From a bacterium (lineage in GTDB: Bacteria; Bacteroidota; Bacteroidia; Chitinophagales; Saprospiraceae): a DNA stretch of 40,694 nt. The stretch is from positions 1 through 40,694 of the forward strand of contig JANSXW010000048.1 of assembly GCA_024742755.1 (NCBI GenBank). The letters are read 5' to 3'. Positions 24,843-33,883 of the stretch are shown here, piece after piece. Both the position numbers and the translations under genes were made by a program. How positions within the stretch are numbered: position 1 is the stretch's first letter; each line of letters starts with the position of its first letter. The notes beneath the pieces were generated by a model. The model was not told the origin of the DNA and searched no databases. It worked only from the letters and a program-made list of their open reading frames with translations.

Positions 24843-26681
24843 ATGAAAAGTTATGTATACAACGGTCTGGTCTTCGTATGGTTTGCGATGGTCATTGTAG
24901 CATGCAGCCCCAAGGTGCCCGTAGTGGAACCCGGAATGGTTATCACACAGTCTACCAACTTTGAAGCAGACACCCTGGTATTGCCAAGCGACAGCCTGGG
25001 CCGACCGGTCCTCGTGATAGAGGGGGAGGGGCTTACGGTTGACTTTGGGGGCACGCTGCTGAGGGGAAGTTTGGCGGATAGCCTGCCTGATACCTTCACC
25101 GGTCTGGCAGTACTCGTGCGCAACAGCAAAAATGTGACCATCCGCAACCTCAATGCCCACGGATATAAGGTTGCCCTAATGGCGGAAAACACCGACAGCC
25201 TTTTGCTGGAAGACTGCGATTTCAGCTACAACTACCGGCAGCGGATGAAAAGCACACCGGAAGCTGAGGACCTCAGCGACTGGCTCTATTACCACCACAA
25301 CGAATCGGACGAATGGCTCCGCTATGGCGCAGCGGTCTACCTCAAAGCATGCGATGCCGCTACCGTACGCCGCCTCCGCGTCACCGGCGGGCAAAACGGG
25401 CTGATGATGGCCCACTGCAATAACGGCACGTTTTACAACAATACCATTCACTTCAATTCCGGCATCGGGATTGGGTTGTACCGCAGCAGCCACAACCGGG
25501 TGATGCACAACCGGCTCGACTGGAATGTACGCGGCTTCAGTTACGGGGTGTACAGCAGGGGGCAGGACAGCGCCGGTATTTTGTGTTATGAGCAAAGCTC
25601 GAATAACGTTTTCGCCTATAACGCCGCCACCCATTCCGGTGATGGGTTCTTCCTCTGGGCCGGTCAGCATACGATGGACACGGGCGAGGGCGGCTGCAAC
25701 GACAACATCATCTTCGGCAACGACTTTTCCCATGCCCCCACCAACGGCATTGAGGTGACCTTCAGCCGCAACATCATAGCAGGCAACCGGCTGGAAGCGT
25801 GCCGCTACGGCATCTGGGGCGGCTACAGCTACGAAAGCCTGATGAGCGCCAATACCATCACCAACTGCGACTATGGCATTGCCATTGAGCATGGGCAGGA
25901 CAATACCGTATTGTACAACAGCTTTGATAGCTGCGAGGTGGGGATTAAGCTGTGGGAGCGGCCAAAACAGCCCGAAGACTGGGGCTATGCACAGCAGCGG
26001 GAGGTGCAAAGCCGGGACTATCGCATTCAGCACAACCTTTTTTACAAGACAAACGTCCCGCTTGCCATCTCCGGTACGGACCAGGTGGCCATCAATGATG
26101 ACAATCAGTTTTATGCGTTCCAAACCTTGCTAAAGGCGGAACAGCCGAATGAGCGCCTCGTGCTGGTGAAAAACCGGATTGGTGAGGGTGATCTTGGGTA
26201 TGCTGCGCCCTTCGCCCGTGACAATCCCCCGGCAGCGCTGCCTGCTCCCAAGGAGGGCCGTGACCTGGTAAAGGCTGTACCGAAGGAAGCTCCCCTTGAG
26301 CAATACCGGCCAGAACCCTTATCCGATGGGATGGATGCCCGGCTTCCGGAAACACATCTGAGAGGGCGGAAGTACATCCTGGTCACCGAATGGGGCCCTT
26401 ACGATTTTCGCCGGCCTATTGCGTGGAAGCGGGCGGCAGATGAGGAGACAATGACCTTCCTGCTCCTCGGGCCGCAGGGCAACTGGCGCCTTGCCGGAGG
26501 CGAGGGTTTCACCCGGGTGACGCCTAAGACCGGGACTTTCCCCGCTACTGTCACTGCCCGGATTGATCCGGGAGCTACGGAGTATGCCCTGGATTTTGAG
26601 TTTGTGGGGGAAGCGGTGACAACGGAATTTGGCAAGGAGTTGAAGCGGGGCGCAGGCGTTTCTTTTCACTGGAAGGATTAA
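24843..26681 (+). CDS. Right-handed parallel beta-helix lipoprotein
   Basis: Lipoprotein of 612 residues. A longer frame from 24612 is rejected because the ATG at 24843 begins a lipoprotein signal with lipobox VIVA-C (cysteine 21). Residues about 95-430 contain repeated PbH1-type turns (NVTIRNLNAHGYKVALMAENTDSL, NNTIHFNSGIGIGLYRSSHNRVMHN, NTITNCDYGIAIEHGQDNTVLYNSF), a NosD/pectate-lyase-like beta-helix. Such proteins often bind or cleave polysaccharides, but no catalytic triad can be assigned. The C-terminal roughly 150 residues (ILVTEWGPYDFRRPIAWKR) look like a separate beta-sandwich. The final base of the stop overlaps the stop of pxpC on the other strand by 4 nt. Likely located on the cell envelope. 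Confidence 0.85.
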   Translation: MKSYVYNGLVFVWFAMVIVACSPKVPVVEPGMVITQSTNFEADTLVLPSDSLGRPVLVIEGEGLTVDFGGTLLRGSLADSLPDTFTGLAVLVRNSKNVTIRNLNAHGYKVALMAENTDSLLLEDCDFSYNYRQRMKSTPEAEDLSDWLYYHHNESDEWLRYGAAVYLKACDAATVRRLRVTGGQNGLMMAHCNNGTFYNNTIHFNSGIGIGLYRSSHNRVMHNRLDWNVRGFSYGVYSRGQDSAGILCYEQSSNNVFAYNAATHSGDGFFLWAGQHTMDTGEGGCNDNIIFGNDFSHAPTNGIEVTFSRNIIAGNRLEACRYGIWGGYSYESLMSANTITNCDYGIAIEHGQDNTVLYNSFDSCEVGIKLWERPKQPEDWGYAQQREVQSRDYRIQHNLFYKTNVPLAISGTDQVAINDDNQFYAFQTLLKAEQPNERLVLVKNRIGEGDLGYAAPFARDNPPAALPAPKEGRDLVKAVPKEAPLEQYRPEPLSDGMDARLPETHLRGRKYILVTEWGPYDFRRPIAWKRAADEETMTFLLLGPQGNWRLAGGEGFTRVTPKTGTFPATVTARIDPGATEYALDFEFVGEAVTTEFGKELKRGAGVSFHWKD

Positions 26682-27547
26682 GCATGAAGCCTGAATTGAA
26701 CCTGGTCTCCGGGTCGGCACTGCGCAAGGATTGGTAAGTCGTTGGTGCTTACCTGAGCCAGTCTGGGGTAGCCACCGGTCGTCTGCGCATCCGCCATCAG
26801 AATAATGGGCTGGCCAGAGGGCGGGACTTGGATGGTGCCGGGCAATACAGCGGAAGATAGCAGGCCAGGCAGGTGTTCTGTTTCGGGTAATGGTTCCGCT
26901 AAGCGCAGTCCCATACGGTTTGAATCCTTGCTCAGGGTAAAGGGCTGACTAAGGAAATGCGACCTGGCTGAGTTGGAAAAAGCAGCCCACTCCGGTCCGG
27001 GAAAGACACTGATTTTGTGAGTTTTTGAGAAAACAGGATGTTCTTTGAGCGGGATTTGTCTGATTTCGATTTCGGGAGCGTTCTGAATATTCAGGCGTTG
27101 CCCGGATTGCAGCCGGCTATCCGGTGTAAGCACCTCAGACTGATAGGGCGGCGGGCTGCAACTGCCCAGCCATTGTTGAACCTGCCAGTCACCACGGATG
27201 GCGAGATAAGTACGGCAACCCTGCTGCATGCCCCCGATGTTGAGGACGGCCCCAGGTGCTACATTCACAGTGGTGTAGCGTGAGATGAGTTGCCCATTTA
27301 GCGTAGGGCGGGCCATTGCTCCCGTCAGCGCAATTTGCGCCGGGCCATGGAAGCGGAGCCGTGGGCCAAGGAGTGTGCTTTCCACTACGGGGGTGCCTAA
27401 AGGGTTGCCCACCAATTGATTAGCCAGAGCTGCGGATTGCCGGTCCATCGCACCACCGAGCGGAACACCCTGTGACTGATAACCCGGGCGCCCTTCATCC
27501 TGTAGGGTGTCGAACAATCCGGCCGATATGATTTCCACTTCCAGCAT
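26678..27547 (-). CDS. pxpC: 5-oxoprolinase subunit PxpC (biotin-dependent carboxyltransferase family)
   Basis: Subunit C, 289 residues, of the ATP-dependent 5-oxoprolinase that opens 5-oxoproline to glutamate. The family signature GLFDTLQDEGRPGYQSQGVPLGGAMD begins near residue 11, followed by NQLVGNPLGTPVVES, GPAQIALTGAM and ILMADAQTTGGYPRLAQV. The fold is cyclophilin-like and related to KipA and the urea amidolyase carboxyltransferase part. It is the third enzyme gene of the operon, 3 nt after pxpB. It is convergent with the beta-helix gene, with stop codons sharing the four bases TTAA. Confidence 0.92.
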   Translation of the reverse strand: MLEVEIISAGLFDTLQDEGRPGYQSQGVPLGGAMDRQSAALANQLVGNPLGTPVVESTLLGPRLRFHGPAQIALTGAMARPTLNGQLISRYTTVNVAPGAVLNIGGMQQGCRTYLAIRGDWQVQQWLGSCSPPPYQSEVLTPDSRLQSGQRLNIQNAPEIEIRQIPLKEHPVFSKTHKISVFPGPEWAAFSNSARSHFLSQPFTLSKDSNRMGLRLAEPLPETEHLPGLLSSAVLPGTIQVPPSGQPIILMADAQTTGGYPRLAQVSTNDLPILAQCRPGDQVQFRLHA

Positions 27548-27550
27548 GCG

Positions 27551-28180
27551 TCAGGCGGGTTTGAAAATGACGGTGTCGCCGGGGCGCAGCAAGAATGGGT
27601 CTTGGGCTTCGGCATCAAACACTTTTAGTGGGGTTTGGCCAATAATCTGCCAACCGCCCGGTGCCTCAAAGGGATAAATGCCGGTCTGTGCGCCCGCCAG
27701 CCCTACGGCACCGGCAGGGACGGACTGGCGGGGTGTTTGCTTGCGGGGGCAGTGGAGGGCTTCCGGCAAAGGGCTGAGGTAAGGGAAGCCGGGCAAAAAA
27801 CCGATCAGGTAGACGCGGTAGGGGCGGTTGGTGTGAAGCTCAATGACCTCGGCCTCGGAAAGCCCGGTGCGCTGCGCGACTTCAGGCAGGTCGGCACCAT
27901 TATAGTCCACTGGAATTTCGAGGGTGCGCCGGGTATGTTTGGTAGCTGGCTCAGGAGTTTCAAGAGCCTGGATTTTTTTTGCCAGTGTATCGAATGCAAT
28001 TTGCAAAGGGTTGAACACCACTGTAAGGGAGCAGTAGGCCGGAATACTGTACGCCACACCTTTGATAGCTGCCTGCTCAATGGCTTGCTGCCAGGCCTGC
28101 ACCGTGGCATTAAGCTCCGGGTCTATGCGCTGTTCCCAGTTGATAAGCAGGGCGCGGTCGCCAAAGGGTTGGATGTTCAT
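27551..28180 (-). CDS. pxpB: 5-oxoprolinase subunit PxpB (KipI family)
   Basis: Subunit B, 209 residues, partner of PxpC. The start at 28180 (MNIQPFGDRALLINWEQ) is chosen over the in-frame ATG at 28270 because it gives the normal family N-terminus and overlaps the pxpA stop by 4 nt (ATGA), a sign of translational coupling. Conserved segments are AYCSLTVVFNP, GFLPGFPYLSPLPEAL, PRQSVPAGAVGLAGAQTGIYPF and APGGWQIIGQTP. In Bacillus the homologue KipI also inhibits a sporulation kinase, which is not relevant here because the complete pxpABC set is present. Confidence 0.92.
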   Translation of the reverse strand: MNIQPFGDRALLINWEQRIDPELNATVQAWQQAIEQAAIKGVAYSIPAYCSLTVVFNPLQIAFDTLAKKIQALETPEPATKHTRRTLEIPVDYNGADLPEVAQRTGLSEAEVIELHTNRPYRVYLIGFLPGFPYLSPLPEALHCPRKQTPRQSVPAGAVGLAGAQTGIYPFEAPGGWQIIGQTPLKVFDAEAQDPFLLRPGDTVIFKPA

Positions 28181-28938
28181 AGGCTGCCTTTTTGAATGCC
28201 GGTCTGCCGGAAAAAGTGGTCGAGCGCCTGCAGAATGGGTACGGCCATTGGGTTGTCCCCATGTATGCACAGGCTATCGGCCTGAAGGGGCAGGCGGCTA
28301 CCGGAATGAGTCGTTATCATCCCTTCCATGAGGATTTGGCGGACTTGTTCGACTGCTTCAGCGGGGTCGTGCAAGATTGCGCCCGGTTGATTCCGGCTCA
28401 GCAGTTGCCCGTCCGGGGTATAGCGGCGGTCGGCAAAGGCTTCCCGGAGGAAGCCCATACCTGCATTGCCGGCAGCCCGCTCAAGCGCAGAATCGGGTAG
28501 CCCCATCACCTGTAAGTTGGCGTCAATGGATTGAAAGACCGCCACAGCGAGCTGAGCCTGCCTTTCATCCCCACAAAGCGTATGGTACAGTGCACCGTGC
28601 GGTTTGACATACGACAATTGCCCGCCCAGGCTTTCCACCATGCCTTTTAGAGCACTGACCTGATACCGGAGCATCGCCTGTAGCGCTGCTGCCGGTAGCT
28701 CCATAGGTTGCCGGCCAAAGTTCTGCCGGTCAGGGTAGGAGGGGTGGGCACCGATGCGCAAGCCATGTTTCAGGGCCTGCAGAATTGCCCTTTCGATAAA
28801 AACCGGATCCCCGCCGTGAAACCCGCAAGCGATGTTGCAGGAGGACAGGTAGGGAAAGATCTCCGCTTCGTGATGGAAGCGTTTGGTGCGGGTGCTTTCG
28901 CCCAGGTCAGCGTTGAGGTCTATTGCAGGATTCATCAA
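28177..28938 (-). CDS. pxpA: 5-oxoprolinase subunit PxpA (LamB/YcsF family)
   Basis: Subunit A, 253 residues. The family signatures are complete: DLNADLGES at residues 7-15, NIACGFHGGDP (35-45), GAHPSYPDRQNFGRQPM and YVKPHGALYHTL. The start is MM; the first ATG (28938) overlaps the TGA of the preceding outer-membrane gene by 4 nt. The complete PxpABC suggests turnover of 5-oxoproline formed from glutamine or glutathione, in the cytoplasm. The order A-B-C on one message with 4-nt and 3-nt junctions supports equal synthesis of the three subunits. Confidence 0.94.
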   Translation of the reverse strand: MMNPAIDLNADLGESTRTKRFHHEAEIFPYLSSCNIACGFHGGDPVFIERAILQALKHGLRIGAHPSYPDRQNFGRQPMELPAAALQAMLRYQVSALKGMVESLGGQLSYVKPHGALYHTLCGDERQAQLAVAVFQSIDANLQVMGLPDSALERAAGNAGMGFLREAFADRRYTPDGQLLSRNQPGAILHDPAEAVEQVRQILMEGMITTHSGSRLPLQADSLCIHGDNPMAVPILQALDHFFRQTGIQKGSL

Positions 28939-29372
28939 TTTCTACTTTGGAAACGGTAGCCAAAGTTAAGCTTGGCATACGGTAGAGGGCCACCAAACTC
29001 ATCAGAAAGCGAGCGGCCAAGGCCAAAGCCTACGTCAAACAGCACGCCTCTTTCCGAAACGGTTTTGTATCCAAAACTGAAACCAGGGCCAACCCCCAGG
29101 TCTGTACCACCACCTACAAACATGCCAATATTGAAGCCATCATGCCCTCTTTTGGGCGTCAGGTAGTAGCGGGCATTAAGGTTGACCACCCCTCCACCTT
29201 CTGCAGCAAGGACGTAACCTTCCAGGCCCAAATTATTGGCTACAGGAATCTCTAGGGTCGCTACGAGTGCCGGTACCAACAGCGCAAAGGGAGAAACACT
29301 TAAGTCAGTTTGCGCATGGAGCAGGCCTTTGGAGGCGGTCAATAAAGCAATAACCAGGATTAGTTTTCGCAT
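28935..29372 (-). CDS. Small outer-membrane beta-barrel protein, first gene of the pxp operon
   Basis: Protein of 145 residues with a signal peptide ending near residue 20 (GLLHA-QTD). The rest is Gly-rich and amphipathic (LVATLEIPVANNLGLEGYVLAAEGGGVVNLNARYYL, GFNIGMFVGGGTDLGVGPGFSFGYKTV) and ends in a strand with a terminal aromatic (YAKLNFGYRFQSRN), fitting a small eight-strand barrel. The family cannot be named with confidence. The stop codon overlaps the pxpA start (ATGA), so the two are translationally coupled. That is unusual for 5-oxoprolinase operons I know, where inner-membrane transporters are the common neighbours. TATATTTT at 29414-29407 on this strand may be its -7 box. Confidence 0.7.
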   Translation of the reverse strand: MRKLILVIALLTASKGLLHAQTDLSVSPFALLVPALVATLEIPVANNLGLEGYVLAAEGGGVVNLNARYYLTPKRGHDGFNIGMFVGGGTDLGVGPGFSFGYKTVSERGVLFDVGFGLGRSLSDEFGGPLPYAKLNFGYRFQSRN

Positions 29373-29424
29373 GATAAATGCATTTTTTGATGAGGATAAT
29401 AGTATTAAAATATACAGAGAGGGA

Positions 29425-29448
29425 CAGAGGCTTGTACTTCAGCCTCTG
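29425..29448 (-). terminator. Hairpin after the T9SS type A gene
   Basis: CAGAGGCT (29425-29432) pairs with AGCCTCTG (29441-29448); outer bases AGAGG and TCCTCT can extend the stem with an internal bulge. In the minus direction it follows the stop at 29467 by about 18 nt. There is no immediate T-run, so termination efficiency is uncertain. Confidence 0.45.
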
Positions 29449-29466
29449 CCATCCTCTATTGTTTTC

Positions 29467-32400
29467 TTACTGTTTTACGACTTTGAAAAGCCGGGGCAGG
29501 CCCACATGCTCAAATCGTAAAAAGTAGGTGCCAGCTGGCAGGTCATACAAAGATACAATGCCGCGGGTGATTTCGCCATAGTTCACCAACCGGGCATGCC
29601 GTACCGTTTGTCCTGAGGTATTGAGAATCCGGACGGGCAGGAAATTGGTGTTGTCCAGGCCGCGGATTTCCACCTGCACAAAACCGTCGGTGGGGTTGGG
29701 GTAAAGTTTTACTTCTTTTCCGAAGAAGTTGTTGGTTAGGGAAGAGGTCATTTCGACCGTCACCTGAAGGCTTTGCTCGCAGCCTGCTCCATCGCGCACC
29801 CTGACCGTATAGTTGCCGGGGGCAAGTCCTTCAAACAGGTTGCTGTCCTGAAAGGCGCCATTGCCGATTTGATAAGTCAGGTCACCCTGTCCTCCGGTCA
29901 CATTGATTAGAATCCTGCCGTTGGGCTGGCCCCCGGTGGCATTGGTGACCTCCGCTGACAAATCCAGGGCGCAGGTAGCTAAAGTCACTAGGGTATCTGC
30001 CAGGCAGCCGTTGACATCCCGTCCCACACATTCGTAGGCCCCACCGATGAGATTTGAGAATACCGGGCTGCTTTGGAAGGTATCTCCGCCGTTGATGCTG
30101 TATTCGAAGTCTTCCAGGCCGTTGGAAAGGCTGAGGATGATGCTGCCGTCCTCTGCGCCCGGTGCTGATTCGTTCAGGATGGAGGCATCTATGGACAACA
30201 GGCAGTTGAAGGTTGCGCAGAATGATCGCTGCGTCTGTGTGCCAAAATTTATGTCGTCGCCGAGTTGGGCGAGGATGTTACCTTCTCCATCAATAATTTC
30301 AAAATCACCGGCAGGCGGGCCAACCAGGCCGTCGCCCCAGCTGTCATAAAGCACGAAAAGGTAACAGGCGTCCGGAAGGCAAAATTTGGCTTCTATCAGT
30401 TCTTCCTCCAGTTCGTAGGGCCCTCCTTCGGCAATGACGTTGCCCATGAGGTCCCGGATTTCCCAGGAGGTTTCCTCCGGGTAGGAGTCTGTCAACAGCC
30501 GAACGGTAACTTCCTGCCCGTCGAGCACCGCTTCAAACTGTATTTCCCGGCTGTCGTTGGTCTGATTCTCGTCATTGACTTCATTGGGGAAGCCTACGCT
30601 CACGGCAAATTCGTTGATGCCGTTGTTGAGCGGTGATAGCTCGATAACGATGGTTTCCGTAGCTCCGGGCGCCAGGCTGCCTTCCCATTCAATATCATCT
30701 CCGATCATCCCGTTTAGCCCGGTGGAGATAAAGGCAGAGAAGAGGGTGTCCACGCCGGCATTCTGAATGACAATCTCAACCAGGGCTGAGGTGTCGCAGA
30801 CATTTTGCTCCAGGCCCAGCACATTGGCAATGGCGACATCATTGCGGGGGAGCTGTTCTACCTGTACCCTGAGGGTATCGTTAAAGTTGGCGGTATCCAG
30901 CGGGTGGCTGGTGAAAAGCAGGAAATCGTAAGTGTCGATCAGCGTCATATCCACGGTCTCCGCAAAGGTATGCAGGTACACGCTGTCTGAAGGGAGGGTG
31001 TCCGTAATGGTATCTGTGAACACCATGCCGTTTTCAAACTGGAAGCCAACGGTGTAGTTGGACATGGGCTTGTAGCCAAAATTCCGCACCGCTACCTGCA
31101 CGGCTTCTGCATCGGTGAGGTAGCCGGAGGACTGTGGAGAAGTAAGGGCCTGAATGCCTACATCGTTGGAGTCCCGGCGGAGCTTTGCAGACATGATTTT
31201 GGTGCTCCAAAGCCCGTCCGGCCCCATATATTCTCCGGTGAACCAGAAATCGGTGCCAGTCAGTGGGTCGATCGCCATAGCGGCATAGTCCCCCCAGCGG
31301 GCGCCATTTTGTGAGCTGAGCCCTTCGGCAAATTCGTATTCCTCCACTGTCATGATGCCAAGCGGGTCTCCGTTGAGGCGGCCTGTGTAGCGCAGGGACA
31401 GCTCGCGGGTGGGCCCGCCAACGGAATAAGCCATGAGGATGTTGCCATTGAAATCCATGGAGATGCCACCGGCAAACCGGCTCAGCCCGTCATCCTTGCT
31501 GTAGGTGCCTTCCTGGTAAATGGACCAGTCACTGTTGCCGTTTTTCCGGAGCTCTATCCAGCGCAAACCCGCGCGGTCCATGCCGTCCACATCCACTGCG
31601 AAGTGGAGCAGGATGGATTCATGCGAACCGAAGTTGAGGTAGGGCACCCGATGGAGGATGATATCCTTGAGGCCATCTACCAGTTGTCCGTTAGGTTGTT
31701 CAATGCAGTCGAAGAAGCTTCCATTGGGGCAGATTTCAGCATCAAAGGGAGCGCCAACCATATCTGAGGGGCCAGAGACAAAATTGCCGGCATCATCTGC
31801 CCAGTCAAGATGGACTTCCCAAAGCTCTATTTTATCCTGCCCGCCATCCCAGGCATCATCGTACATTCTTACTACGTAGCCGGGTGCATTTGTAGGCGGA
31901 GGGTTGTTGCCGTCCCAGTCTACCGGGGTAGCGACCTGAAAACCTCCACCCGGGAATTTTGGGATGCCCAGCCGTTGCACCCCGGGCGCTTCGCCCTGTA
32001 GCATAGCTGCGCGTTCCAAAGCATAGATGGGCACGTTGTCATCAGAGGGCTCATTGGTGGTGACCAGGTAGGCATTATGCCAAATGGAATACTTGGGGTA
32101 ATCCGGGAAGCTTGGCGTTTGAAAGCGGTAGGCATGCCATTCGCCTGCCGGGTCATCCGTCACTGAGATGGCTACGAGGAGGGCATTCCCACCAAAGTCC
32201 TGAAATTCCGAGATCATCCATCGTTCTGCTGCGTGGTCCCAAAGCACGATGGGGTCGCCCAGGCCGGAAACGCCGAACCCGGCCCAAAGTGCAGATAGCG
32301 AAGGTAGGTTAAGGGTTAGGTTGCCCTCAAGGTCGTAGACGCGCAAAGTGGCTCCTCCGCTGGAGTTAGCCATTTGGATATACTGCTTGCCATTGAGGTC

Positions 32401-32784
32401 GCCACAGGGGTCGGGCGGAGATATGCCCCCCGAAGCGGGCCGGTCGATGCCTTCGAATACGATAGACGGCTCCACCATCAGGTTTTGGCTGCGCAGTTGC
32501 TGGGCTTCGAACCTGGGGTCAGGGCCTTTGGGCAATGCCGTTGCTGCGGCGTTGCGCGGTATATGCTGGCGCTGCGTGAAGTTTGGGATTTCCTTCGGGA
32601 TAACCTTGCGGAGTTTAGCTTTCCCGGTCCGGTCCCGGCTGAAGTCAGCAAGTTCCGTAAGGGCGGGGCTTTTGCCTAAATATTCAGCAGTGCTCCGCTC
32701 AGCGGGGAGCGTAAGTTGCTGAGCCGTTAATAGGGCAGGGATGCTGAGCAGCAGCAAAAGTAGAGTCGTAGTCCAGTTTTTCAT
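29467..32784 (-). CDS. T9SS type A sorting-domain protein with SprB-like repeats
   Basis: Secreted or surface protein of 1105 residues. The signal peptide ends near residue 21 (ALLTAQ). The first 550 residues read like a beta-propeller (SILLHFAVDVDG, GGISMDFNGNILMAYSVGG, RWGDYAAMAIDPLTGTDFWFTGEYMG). Residues about 560-760 look like CARDB-type adhesion domains (NDVGIQALTSPQSSGYLTDAEAVQVAVRNFG). Two SprB-like repeats follow near 860-1020 (GLEDFEYSINGGDTF, GGAYECVGRDVNGC, QGDLTYQIGNGAF, GNYTVRVRDGAGC). The last roughly 80 residues are a textbook type A sorting domain (VKLYPNPTDGFVQVEI, RILNTSGQTV, LPAGTYFLRFEH, FKVVKQ). It should be exported by the T9SS and anchored or released at the surface, probably for adhesion or gliding. 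Confidence 0.9.
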   Translation of the reverse strand: MKNWTTTLLLLLLSIPALLTAQQLTLPAERSTAEYLGKSPALTELADFSRDRTGKAKLRKVIPKEIPNFTQRQHIPRNAAATALPKGPDPRFEAQQLRSQNLMVEPSIVFEGIDRPASGGISPPDPCGDLNGKQYIQMANSSGGATLRVYDLEGNLTLNLPSLSALWAGFGVSGLGDPIVLWDHAAERWMISEFQDFGGNALLVAISVTDDPAGEWHAYRFQTPSFPDYPKYSIWHNAYLVTTNEPSDDNVPIYALERAAMLQGEAPGVQRLGIPKFPGGGFQVATPVDWDGNNPPPTNAPGYVVRMYDDAWDGGQDKIELWEVHLDWADDAGNFVSGPSDMVGAPFDAEICPNGSFFDCIEQPNGQLVDGLKDIILHRVPYLNFGSHESILLHFAVDVDGMDRAGLRWIELRKNGNSDWSIYQEGTYSKDDGLSRFAGGISMDFNGNILMAYSVGGPTRELSLRYTGRLNGDPLGIMTVEEYEFAEGLSSQNGARWGDYAAMAIDPLTGTDFWFTGEYMGPDGLWSTKIMSAKLRRDSNDVGIQALTSPQSSGYLTDAEAVQVAVRNFGYKPMSNYTVGFQFENGMVFTDTITDTLPSDSVYLHTFAETVDMTLIDTYDFLLFTSHPLDTANFNDTLRVQVEQLPRNDVAIANVLGLEQNVCDTSALVEIVIQNAGVDTLFSAFISTGLNGMIGDDIEWEGSLAPGATETIVIELSPLNNGINEFAVSVGFPNEVNDENQTNDSREIQFEAVLDGQEVTVRLLTDSYPEETSWEIRDLMGNVIAEGGPYELEEELIEAKFCLPDACYLFVLYDSWGDGLVGPPAGDFEIIDGEGNILAQLGDDINFGTQTQRSFCATFNCLLSIDASILNESAPGAEDGSIILSLSNGLEDFEYSINGGDTFQSSPVFSNLIGGAYECVGRDVNGCLADTLVTLATCALDLSAEVTNATGGQPNGRILINVTGGQGDLTYQIGNGAFQDSNLFEGLAPGNYTVRVRDGAGCEQSLQVTVEMTSSLTNNFFGKEVKLYPNPTDGFVQVEIRGLDNTNFLPVRILNTSGQTVRHARLVNYGEITRGIVSLYDLPAGTYFLRFEHVGLPRLFKVVKQ

Positions 32785-32885
32785 TATTCTTTCAGTGGTT
32801 TTGAGTGGGCAAGCGCAGTAGTATATGGTTCGCTTTTCCCTGTTTTAGACCCTGAATATAGCAGATTGAAAGGGGCTCCGGGTAA

Positions 32886-32913
32886 TTTGCTGTCAAAATT
32901 GTATTTACCTTTG
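32886..32913 (+). promoter_or_regulatory. Predicted purC promoter
   Basis: TTTG at 32886-32889 and TACCTTTG at 32906-32913 fit the Bacteroidota -33 and -7 boxes; the 16-nt spacer is slightly short. The ATG at 32930 is 17 nt downstream of the -7 box, giving a very short leader as in purD. Confidence 0.6.
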
Positions 32914-32929
32914 CCAAAAATCTGAGCCG

Positions 32930-33883
32930 ATGTCTAATCTAGCTGATGCTGTACTGGAGACGCATATGAATTTACCGGGCCAAACGGCTTTTTATCGCGG
33001 GAAGGTGCGCGATGTATATACCGTAGGCGCTAAGCTGGTAATGGTTGCTTCCGACCGTATCTCCGCATTCGATTATGTGCTGCCCCGCCCCATTCCCTAC
33101 AAAGGGCAGGTGCTGAATCAGGTCGCCACTCATTTTTTGCAGGCTACGGCCGATATCGTGCCCAATTGGCTGGAAGCTGTGCCCGACCCCAACGTTGCCG
33201 TCGGTGCTTCCTGTACCCCATTTAAGGTGGAAATGGTGATCCGCGGCTACCTCGCCGGGCATGCGTGGCGGGAGTACAAGTCGGGCAAGCGTGCATTGTG
33301 CGGTGTCCCGATGCCGGAAGGGATGAAGGAAAGCGACCGGTTCCCGGAGCCCATTATCACCCCGGCGACCAAAGCCGAAGAGGGGCATGATGAGGATATC
33401 AGCCGGGAAGAGATCATCGCGCAGGGCATTGTGAGCGAAGCAGACTACATCCAACTCGAGCAGTACACCCGGGCGCTTTTCCAGCGGGGTACAGAGATGG
33501 CTGCAAAACAAGGCCTGCTATTGGTGGATACCAAGTACGAATTCGGGAAGCGGGACGGCAAAATTTACCTCATCGATGAAATCCATACGCCGGACAGCTC
33601 CCGCTACTACTACGCAGAGGGGTACGAAGAACGGCAGCGGCAGGGCGAGCGGCAGAAACAGCTCAGCAAGGAATTTGTGCGCGAGTGGCTGATGGAGCAT
33701 GGCTTTCAGGGCAAGGAAGGGCAGATCATGCCGGTGATGCCGGATGGTTTCATCGAGCAGGTTTCTGAGCGTTACATTGAGCTCTATGAGCGCATCACCG
33801 GCCTGGCCTTCGAGCGCACCGATACAACGGGCATCGACGAACGCATTGAGCGCAACGTCCTGGCTTACCTGAAAACATCTTAG
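32930..33883 (+). CDS. purC: Phosphoribosylaminoimidazole-succinocarboxamide synthase PurC
   Basis: SAICAR synthase of 317 residues, joining CAIR and aspartate with ATP in purine synthesis. Motifs include [12 protein letters not shown] (22-33) with the Gly-Lys-Val ATP loop, [59 protein letters not shown]. The length is that of the longer form (about 300 residues) rather than the 240-residue E. coli form. It stands alone, divergent from the T9SS gene, with a stop codon overlapping the stop of the dehydrogenase gene by 4 nt. Confidence 0.96.
   Translation: MSNLADAVLETHMNLPGQTAFYRGKVRDVYTVGAKLVMVASDRISAFDYVLPRPIPYKGQVLNQVATHFLQATADIVPNWLEAVPDPNVAVGASCTPFKVEMVIRGYLAGHAWREYKSGKRALCGVPMPEGMKESDRFPEPIITPATKAEEGHDEDISREEIIAQGIVSEADYIQLEQYTRALFQRGTEMAAKQGLLLVDTKYEFGKRDGKIYLIDEIHTPDSSRYYYAEGYEERQRQGERQKQLSKEFVREWLMEHGFQGKEGQIMPVMPDGFIEQVSERYIELYERITGLAFERTDTTGIDERIERNVLAYLKTS

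Noticed and set aside
25176..26123. Minus-strand open frame under the beta-helix gene
   Set aside because: The Val/Ala/Pro-rich translation has no domain; the opposite strand encodes PbH1 repeats.
28181..28270. Upstream start of pxpB at 28270
   Set aside because: It would extend 94 nt into pxpA; the start at 28180 gives the family N-terminus and the typical ATGA overlap.
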